The notes beneath the pieces are model-generated. The model was not told the origin of the DNA and made no database searches. It was given only the letters and a program-made list of their open reading frames with translations. From assembly GCA_017515465.1 (NCBI GenBank), contig JAFWFV010000009.1:1-51063 (forward strand): a stretch of DNA of 51,063 nucleotides. The letters run 5' to 3'. Both the position numbers and the translations under genes were made by a program. This document shows, in pieces, positions 43,855 to 51,063 of this stretch (position 1 is the stretch's first letter; each line of letters opens with the position of its first letter). The stretch comes from Clostridiales bacterium (lineage in GTDB: Bacteria > Bacillota > Clostridia > Saccharofermentanales > Saccharofermentanaceae).

Positions 43855-45426
43855 CTATTTTTCTTTGTTTAATCTGGAGAGCTGTTCCTTCTTGGAGATG
43901 AGAGGGATCTTGATCTCGAAGACAGCACCTGTGATCTCGCCATTCTTACCGGTCATGTTGTAGCCGGTTATGGTTCCGTTATGCTCCTCTACGATGGATT
44001 TTGCCAGGGCCAGACCGATACCGTGCTTGCCGGCTGTTCCCGTTGCAAACCTGTCAAAGAGTTTTGGCAGAACATCCTCTGAAATGCCCGGACCGTCGTC
44101 GGAGATCATGAAATGGATAAACTTGCCGGTCTTATCCTTTTTGCATACGAACCTGACAGTTGATCTGCAGTATCTGAGACAGTTGGAGAAGATGTTCTCC
44201 AGCATCCTGAAGATATCAGATTCGTTGGCGTAGATATACAGATCCTCCTTGGTTATCTCATTTGAGATCTCCTTGTCTTCATGGATGAAATTACCGCGCA
44301 CTCTGTCTATTGTGTTTTCGGCAAGTTCAGAACAGTTGATGATCTGCTTTTTGACCGTATAGTCTCCGCTCTTTGCCATGTCCATCTTGGAGATGGTGAG
44401 GAGGTTTGAGACCATGTTGGTGAGCCTGTCAGTCTCGTCTATGATGACATCGACGGCCTTGTCTTTTTCCTCGTTATCGAATACTCCATACTTGATGCCT
44501 TCTGCGTATCCCTGGATGGACATGAGAGGAGTCCTGAGTTCATGAGATGCATTCTGGAAGAAAGTCTTCTGTTCCAGGTCGCTCTTTTCCAGCTTGGATG
44601 CCATTATGTTCATCTGGGCAGACAGGTCCGTCAGCTCACGGCTGGCAGCTTTCTCCGTATCTATCGGTCTGTAGTCGCCCCGGCCGATCCTCTTGGAGAA
44701 CTCGGACAGCCTCCTGGTGGTGAGGAACAGCGGGATGGAGTTAAACAGGCTCAGGAGGCCTGCAACGATGATGATGATCAGGACTACCTGGATGAGGATG
44801 TATACTAGTGATTCAGCCAGAGAATAATATGGTCTGGAGTTAACGAACAGAACGATATAGTAATCGTTGATCGTATGGTAGATGTTCTCCTCCGGACTGA
44901 ACCTGAAGCTCAGTATCCTGTAGAAGTAGATGGATCCGTCGATGTTGATGGTCTGGTTCTTGCCCGATTCCTTGATGCCGTGATTCTCGGTTATCTCTCC
45001 GATTACGTGATCTGTCGCATTATAGGATGACAGGGAATATGACTTCGTAGGCCAGAGGAGCATATAATCAGAATCAACACCGTCCTTCGTATAGATCAGG
45101 GCGATCGTTGCTTCATTGGAGATATCGGCAGACGAGACTATGGCGTTGAGCAGCGAGGTTCCGATATCGTAATCGGTCATGTTGGATATGTCGTAATCCG
45201 GAAGGGTCAGGGTCTGAGCAAGTGTCTGACATGAACTTACGGCGTTATCGATTCGTTTGTTGCATTCGTTTCCGATATAGGTGGAGAGGATACCCTGAGA
45301 CATGAAGAGCATGGACATGGCCATCAGCAGGATGACAATGAGGAAGGTAGCATACAGGTGTATGGCGATCGGAAGCTTTATGCTGAATCTCTTCTTTTTT
45401 GACGTCTTCTTGCCGGATGAACTCAT
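43855..45426 (-). CDS. Membrane sensor histidine kinase
   Basis: A 523-residue kinase. It has transmembrane helix 1 (about 21-44), an extracytoplasmic sensor region (about 45-205) and helix 2 (about 206-228). A HAMP domain (about 232-284) and the phosphoacceptor H295 in NASHELRTPL follow. The ATPase has the N box (ENIFSNCLRYC), ISDDGPGI (about 442-448) and GKHGIGLALAKSIV. All catalytic motifs are intact. GAAGGTC precedes the ATG. It lies 29 bases after its cognate response regulator. The signal is unknown; the sensor domain has no motif I recognise. Confidence 0.93.
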   Translation of the reverse strand: MSSSGKKTSKKKRFSIKLPIAIHLYATFLIVILLMAMSMLFMSQGILSTYIGNECNKRIDNAVSSCQTLAQTLTLPDYDISNMTDYDIGTSLLNAIVSSADISNEATIALIYTKDGVDSDYMLLWPTKSYSLSSYNATDHVIGEITENHGIKESGKNQTINIDGSIYFYRILSFRFSPEENIYHTINDYYIVLFVNSRPYYSLAESLVYILIQVVLIIIIVAGLLSLFNSIPLFLTTRRLSEFSKRIGRGDYRPIDTEKAASRELTDLSAQMNIMASKLEKSDLEQKTFFQNASHELRTPLMSIQGYAEGIKYGVFDNEEKDKAVDVIIDETDRLTNMVSNLLTISKMDMAKSGDYTVKKQIINCSELAENTIDRVRGNFIHEDKEISNEITKEDLYIYANESDIFRMLENIFSNCLRYCRSTVRFVCKKDKTGKFIHFMISDDGPGISEDVLPKLFDRFATGTAGKHGIGLALAKSIVEEHNGTITGYNMTGKNGEITGAVFEIKIPLISKKEQLSRLNKEK

Positions 45427-45455
45427 AAATGACCTTCAGAGAATTATTATCAGTA

Positions 45456-46169
45456 TTAATTCTCTAATCCGTCACTGTTTTTGTCAACAAGCTTAAATCC
45501 GTAGCCCCATACTGTGGTGACGGATGCGGAGGAGTCCTTTATCTTTTTGCGGAGCCTCTTGACGGTGTCATCGGCGACCCTGGTCTCGACCTCAGTTGAG
45601 TATCCCCAGATCTTGTCCAGGAGCTCGATCCTGGGGATCGCCCTGTCCTTGTTGGAGATCATGTAGGTTAGAAGTGAATACTCATTAGGAGTCAGGGGTA
45701 GGCTCTTGCCTCCGATGGTACATTCCTTTGTCTTTTTATTTATCACGATGTCTGCGAATACGAGAACGTTATCGTCTCTTGAGACCTCGCCTCCGGACAT
45801 CAAGTCTTCCTGTCTCTTGAGCGTGGACTTGACCTTTGTTACGAGCTTGATGGGGGAGAAGGGCTTTGTGAAATAATCGTCACTGCCTGAATTCAGACCC
45901 ATGATGTAATCTGCATCACTGTCTCTGGCAGTGAGCATTATGATCGGTACATTGCTGGTCTTGCGGATCTCCTTGAGGATGAAAAAGCCGTCATGGCCGG
46001 GCATCATTACGTCTAATATGATCAGATCACAGGGTGTATCGGTAAATCTCTCGAGGAGTTCATCGCCTGTGGGAAACCCGATTACGTTGAAACTCTCTCT
46101 CTCCAGAAATGACTTAAGCAGATTGCGGATATGATCGTCGTCATCTGCTATGTAAATCATTTTGCTCAT
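45456..46169 (-). CDS. OmpR/PhoB-type response regulator
   Basis: A 237-residue regulator. The receiver domain has the acidic pair in ADDDD, phospho-acceptor Asp53 (LIILDVMMPG), Thr80 (IMLTARD) and Lys102 (FTKPFSP). A winged-helix DNA-binding domain follows (LPLTPNEYSLLTYMI, VADDTVKRLRKKI, VWGYGFKL). The frame extends to 46199, but AAGGAGAC lies before the ATG at 46169. It is the first gene of a three-gene operon with the kinase and the nuclease-helicase, divergent from galE. Targets are unknown. Confidence 0.94.
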   Translation of the reverse strand: MSKMIYIADDDDHIRNLLKSFLERESFNVIGFPTGDELLERFTDTPCDLIILDVMMPGHDGFFILKEIRKTSNVPIIMLTARDSDADYIMGLNSGSDDYFTKPFSPIKLVTKVKSTLKRQEDLMSGGEVSRDDNVLVFADIVINKKTKECTIGGKSLPLTPNEYSLLTYMISNKDRAIPRIELLDKIWGYSTEVETRVADDTVKRLRKKIKDSSASVTTVWGYGFKLVDKNSDGLEN

Positions 46170-46186
46170 AAAATGTCTCCTTAATA

Positions 46187-46266
46187 TCGTCAATAACATA
46201 ATTTTATCTTATAATTACATTTGAAAAAGACGTATTTGGTGCAAATGTGCGGAAAACAAATACGTC
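46187..46266 (+). promoter_or_regulatory. galE promoter and leader hairpin
   Basis: TCGTCA (46187-46192), 17 bases and TATAAT (46210-46215) form a promoter. Just after the expected start point, GACGTATTT (46229-46237) and AAATACGTC (46258-46266) form a perfect 9-base stem with a 20-base loop. The leader to the ATG is about 70 bases. The hairpin could stabilise the 5' end or bind a regulator. Confidence 0.55.
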
Positions 46267-46292
46267 AGTCTATCAGTTTCCGGAGGAATGTC

Positions 46293-47318
46293 ATGTCAAC
46301 AGTTTTAGTCACAGGCGGTAATGGTTATATTGGTTCACATACGGTGATCTCCCTTTTCGAGAACGGATACGATGTAGTGATCGCCGATAATCTCGCGAAC
46401 AGCAAGATGGAGGTTCAGCGCAGACTGGAAAAGATCTGCGGCAGATCATTTAAGTTCTATAATGTTGATTGCTGCGATGAAGAGGCTCTCTCTGTTGTCT
46501 TCGAAGAAAATAAGATCGATGCTGTTATCCATTTCGCAGGACTTAAGGCAGTAGGTGAATCCGTTACCATCCCCCTCGATTATTATTCAAATAACATCGG
46601 CAGCATGATCACAGTATGCCGTCTCATGAAGAAGTATGGCGTCAGGGAACTGGTGTTCAGTTCATCTGCAACTGTCTACGGAATGAGCGAGGATGTTCCC
46701 TTTACCGAGGAGAGCCCTCTGGGCGTGTGCACTAATCCTTACGGATGGACAAAATGGATGATCGAGCAGATCCTCAGGGATTTCTCCAAGGCAGAGCCTG
46801 ACATGAAGATCTGCCTGCTCAGATATTTCAATCCCGTTGGAGCTCATGAGAGCGGTCTTATCGGTGAGGACCCCAGAGGCATACCCAATAATCTCTTTCC
46901 CTATATCTCCAAGGTTGCAGGCGGCACGCTGGAAAAGCTGACTGTTTTCGGTGACGATTATCCCACACCTGACGGCACATGCCTCAGGGATTACATCCAC
47001 GTATGCGATCTGGCAGACGGCCACGTAAAGGCTATCCAGTATCTGGATTCCCATGACTCAGGTGTCTGCCTCTTCAATCTGGGAACAGGCAAGGGCACAT
47101 CCGTTAAGGAGGCCATCGCTGCATTTGAGAAAGCTTGCGGCCATCCCATCAATCACGTGTTCGGCCCCAGAAGACCCGGCGACATCGCAGTTTGCTATGC
47201 CTCAACGGAGAAGGCTGAAAAGGAACTGGGATTTAAGGCCAGATACACCATAGATGACATGTGTTCATCCTGCTGGAAGTGGCAGACGATGAATCCTGAA
47301 GGCCTGTCAGATAACTGA
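46293..47318 (+). CDS. galE: UDP-glucose 4-epimerase
   Basis: Interconverts UDP-glucose and UDP-galactose, supplying galactose for the Leloir pathway or for surface polysaccharides. The 341-residue short-chain dehydrogenase-like protein has TGGNGYIGSH (7-16), DCCDEEAL, HFAGLKAVGES, SSSATVYG and the catalytic Tyr150-x3-Lys154 (YGWTK). The C-terminal part includes RDYIHVCDLADGH. The frame is open from 46221, but CGGAGGAATG lies before the ATG at 46293. No other gal genes are nearby, so a role in envelope sugar supply is equally likely. Confidence 0.95.
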   Translation: MSTVLVTGGNGYIGSHTVISLFENGYDVVIADNLANSKMEVQRRLEKICGRSFKFYNVDCCDEEALSVVFEENKIDAVIHFAGLKAVGESVTIPLDYYSNNIGSMITVCRLMKKYGVRELVFSSSATVYGMSEDVPFTEESPLGVCTNPYGWTKWMIEQILRDFSKAEPDMKICLLRYFNPVGAHESGLIGEDPRGIPNNLFPYISKVAGGTLEKLTVFGDDYPTPDGTCLRDYIHVCDLADGHVKAIQYLDSHDSGVCLFNLGTGKGTSVKEAIAAFEKACGHPINHVFGPRRPGDIAVCYASTEKAEKELGFKARYTIDDMCSSCWKWQTMNPEGLSDN

Positions 47319-47346
47319 TATTTCCCCAATTTAGGCAAATTTGAAT

Positions 47347-47381
47347 CAAAGTCAAAATCGGTTTGACTATTTTTGACTTTG
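47347..47381 (+). repeat. Inverted repeat overlapping the groESL promoter
   Basis: CAAAGTCAAAA (47347-47357) is perfectly complementary to TTTTGACTTTG (47371-47381), with a 13-base loop holding the -35. It might act as a weak galE terminator, but no T run follows, or as an additional operator for groESL. Confidence 0.55.
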
Positions 47382-47429
47382 AGTTATACTTATCTTCGTG
47401 AGTTAGCACTTGATGTGTTAGAGTGCTAA
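47363..47429 (+). promoter_or_regulatory. groESL promoter with CIRCE operator
   Basis: TTGACT (47363-47368), a 16-base spacer and TATACT (47385-47390) form the promoter. CIRCE follows: TTAGCACTT (47403-47411), a 9-base spacer and GAGTGCTAA (47421-47429). It differs from the consensus inverted repeat at one position. CIRCE binds the heat-shock repressor HrcA, whose gene is not in the window. The site lies just downstream of the expected start point. Confidence 0.92.
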
Positions 47430-47465
47430 TCCTGACAAAGTTATTATATTTAGGAGGTTTTACAT

Positions 47466-47753
47466 ATGAACATTAAACCTTTAAGCGATAAGGTAGTCGT
47501 AAAGAAACTCGAAGCACAGGAAAAGACAAAGAGCGGCATCATCCTGTCAGCAGGCGCCCAGCAGAAGCCCTCATATGCAGAGGTAGTCGCTGTCGGACCC
47601 GGCGGAATCGTTGACGGCAACGAGGTAAAGATGCAGGTATCGGTCGGACAGAAGGTTATCATCCGTGACTATGCAGGAACAACTGTAAACATCGAGGATG
47701 AGGAATACATCATCGTACGCCAGGATGACATCGTGGCTATCGTTGAGGACTGA
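47466..47753 (+). CDS. groES: Co-chaperonin GroES
   Basis: The 95-residue lid of the GroEL chamber. It has the typical start NIKPLSDKVVVKKLEA, a mobile loop with KTKSGIILSAGAQQKPS, and the C-terminal EEYIIVRQDDIVAIVE. AGGAGG lies 8 bases before the ATG. It is 27 bases upstream of groEL, in one transcript under the CIRCE operator. Confidence 0.97.
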   Translation: MNIKPLSDKVVVKKLEAQEKTKSGIILSAGAQQKPSYAEVVAVGPGGIVDGNEVKMQVSVGQKVIIRDYAGTTVNIEDEEYIIVRQDDIVAIVED

Positions 47754-47759
47754 TAATAA

Positions 47760-49397
<1,638 letters not shown>

Positions 49398-49408
49398 TAA
49401 TTAGTTTG

Positions 49409-49436
49409 TTGATTTTATCTGCCCATAATGTATAAT
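49409..49436 (+). promoter_or_regulatory. pckA promoter
   Basis: TTGATT (49409-49414), a 16-base spacer and TATAAT (49431-49436) lie 38 bases before the pckA ATG. A short leader with AAAGAGG follows. Confidence 0.75.
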
Positions 49437-49474
49437 TCGTATGTTATGTATAAAAATAGAAAGAGGTACTACAC

Positions 49475-51063
49475 ATGGCAAACATTGATTTGACAAAGTA
49501 CGGCATCACAGGCACGACCGAGATCGTCTACAACCCTTCCTACGAACTCCTTTTCGAGGAAGAGACAAAGGCCGGTCTGACAGGTTACGAAGTCGGTAAG
49601 GTAACAGAACTCGATACTGTCAACGTTATGACAGGTATCTTTACAGGACGTTCCCCTAAAGACAAGTACATCGTAATGGATGAGAATTCCAAGGACACAG
49701 TATGGTGGACATCTGACGAGTACAAGAACGACAACCACCCCATGACACAGGAGACATGGTCTGTTGTTAAGGACATCGCCAAGAAAGAGCTCTGCAACAA
49801 GAGACTGTTTGTAGTAGACGCTTTCTGCGGCGCTAACAAGGATACCAGGATGGCTATCCGTTTCATCGTTGAGGTTGCATGGCAGGCTCACTTTGTAAAG
49901 AACATGTTCATCGTACCTTCAGAGGAGGAGCTTGCTTCCTTCGAGCCTGATTTCGTTGTATATAACGCATCCAAGGCTAAGGTTGAGAACTATGCCGACC
50001 TCGGACTCAACTCTGAGACATGTGTAGCATTCAACATCACATCACGTGAGCAGGTTATCATCAACACATGGTACGGCGGTGAGATGAAGAAGGGTATGTT
50101 CTCCATGATGAACTACTATCTGCCTCTCAAGGGCATCGCTTCAATGCACTGCTCCGCCAACACAGACATGGAAGGTAAGCACACAGCTATCTTCTTCGGT
50201 CTTTCCGGTACAGGTAAGACAACACTTTCCACAGATCCTAAGAGACTTCTTATCGGTGATGACGAGCACGGCTGGGACGACAACGGCGTATTCAACTTCG
50301 AGGGCGGCTGCTATGCAAAGGTTATCAACCTCTCCAAGGAGAATGAGCCTGACATCTACAACGCCATCAAGAGAAACGCTCTCCTCGAGAACGTTACAGT
50401 AGACGCAAACGGCAAGATCGACTTTGCCGACAAGAGCGTTACGGAGAATACACGTGTATCGTATCCGATCGAGCACATCCAAAACATCGCCAAGAAGGTC
50501 AACGGCAAGTCCGCAGGACCACAGGCTGACAATGTTATCTTCCTCTCAGCTGACGCGTTCGGAGTACTGCCTCCAGTATCGATCCTGACACCGGAGCAGA
50601 CACAGTACTACTTCCTCAGCGGATTCACAGCTAAGCTCGCCGGAACAGAGAGGGGCATCACTGAGCCTACACCTACATTCTCCGCTTGCTTCGGACAGGC
50701 ATTCCTCGAGCTGCATCCTACAAAGTACGCAGAGGAACTGGTAAAGAGAATGGAGAAGAGCGGCGCTAAGGCTTATCTGGTCAACACAGGCTGGAACGGC
50801 ACAGGCAAGAGAATCTCCATCAAGGATACAAGAGGAATCATCGACGCCATCCTGAACGGCGACGTACTCAAGGCTCCTACCAAGAAGATCCCTTACTTCG
50901 ACTTTGAGGTTCCGACAGAGCTTCCTGGCGTAGACCCTGGAATCCTCGACCCTAGAGATACATATGCTGATCCTGCAGAGTGGGATGCCAAGGCTAAGGA
51001 TCTTGCCGGAAGATTCATCAAGAACTTCGACAAATATACTACCAACGATGCAGGTAAGGCTCT
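49475..51063 (+). CDS. pckA: Phosphoenolpyruvate carboxykinase (ATP), 3' end outside window
   Basis: Interconverts oxaloacetate plus ATP and phosphoenolpyruvate plus CO2. In fermenting gut anaerobes it often runs toward oxaloacetate and succinate. The frame is open from the ATG (AAAGAGG upstream) to the window end, 529 codons with no stop. That is about the full family length, so only a few residues are missing. It has the [15 protein letters not shown] start, [11 protein letters not shown], the PEPCK-specific [18 protein letters not shown] block, P-loop GLSGTGKTT (about 242-250), IGDDEHGWD and EGGCYAK. These are ATP-type features. Codon use is strongly biased toward highly expressed codons. 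Confidence 0.96.
   Translation, partial: MANIDLTKYGITGTTEIVYNPSYELLFEEETKAGLTGYEVGKVTELDTVNVMTGIFTGRSPKDKYIVMDENSKDTVWWTSDEYKNDNHPMTQETWSVVKDIAKKELCNKRLFVVDAFCGANKDTRMAIRFIVEVAWQAHFVKNMFIVPSEEELASFEPDFVVYNASKAKVENYADLGLNSETCVAFNITSREQVIINTWYGGEMKKGMFSMMNYYLPLKGIASMHCSANTDMEGKHTAIFFGLSGTGKTTLSTDPKRLLIGDDEHGWDDNGVFNFEGGCYAKVINLSKENEPDIYNAIKRNALLENVTVDANGKIDFADKSVTENTRVSYPIEHIQNIAKKVNGKSAGPQADNVIFLSADAFGVLPPVSILTPEQTQYYFLSGFTAKLAGTERGITEPTPTFSACFGQAFLELHPTKYAEELVKRMEKSGAKAYLVNTGWNGTGKRISIKDTRGIIDAILNGDVLKAPTKKIPYFDFEVPTELPGVDPGILDPRDTYADPAEWDAKAKDLAGRFIKNFDKYTTNDAGKA

Overview
The window reads as a chromosomal segment of a low-to-moderate GC member of the Bacillota, most likely class Clostridia. 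The evidence is gene content and order: an efp - asp23 - amaP - nusB - xseAB - ispA - dxs - nadK - argR - recN block, a rny - ymdB block, a phoH - pgpH - ybeY/era - recO block, a CIRCE-controlled groESL operon, a Gram-positive-type SOS box at lexA, and strong purine-rich Shine-Dalgarno sites. No sporulation genes follow recN, where spoIVB and spo0A usually sit, so the organism may not sporulate. A secreted protein with a CBM2-like module and Thr-Pro linkers hints at a fibre-rich habitat such as rumen or gut. I cannot name the genus.

Layout. 1-136: left-edge remnant of an insertion sequence. 169-8644: a D,D-carboxypeptidase divergent from a tight miaB-mutS-mutL-miaA operon (tRNA A37 modification plus mismatch repair). 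8740-10628: lexA and a divergent sigma-region-4-like gene sharing an SOS box, a compound hairpin, and a small membrane protein. 10679-12239: gdhA with its own promoter, leader and terminator. 12303-15140: an LCP cell-wall ligase and a transmembrane PP2C-like protein that has lost its metal-binding acidic residues. 15265-19503: accessory island with a frameshifted multidomain secreted protein ending in a caspase-fold-like domain, followed directly by a membrane-protein gene; base composition becomes AT-rich here. 19527-20882: aspartokinase on the minus strand. 21000-31186: long housekeeping run from yqeG to recN. 31142-32068: pseudouridine synthase, convergent with recN and overlapping it. 32234-41486: rny, ymdB, lspA, rluD, phoH, pgpH, a YbeY-Era fusion and recO. 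41481-46169: minus-strand operon of response regulator, histidine kinase and a nuclease-helicase. 46293-51063: galE, groES-groEL and a pckA that runs off the window.

Main points of interest. (1) YbeY and Era, both 16S rRNA 3'-end maturation factors, are one continuous reading frame, and dgkA and cdd, which commonly separate them, are absent. (2) At least five genes (10128, nadK, ymdB, lspA, phoH) have a -10 element ending 6-7 nt before the ATG and no Shine-Dalgarno site, so they probably make leaderless mRNAs. (3) A membrane-anchored pseudophosphatase with an extracellular SH3-like domain lies next to an LCP ligase. (4) A modular surface protein carries a recently disrupted frame and a C-terminal clan-CD-like His/Cys domain paired with a membrane protein. 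(5) A two-component system is translationally coupled to a PD-(D/E)XK plus XPD-like helicase.

All calls were made by reading sequence and motifs. No database search or folding program was run, and residue positions are hand counts.
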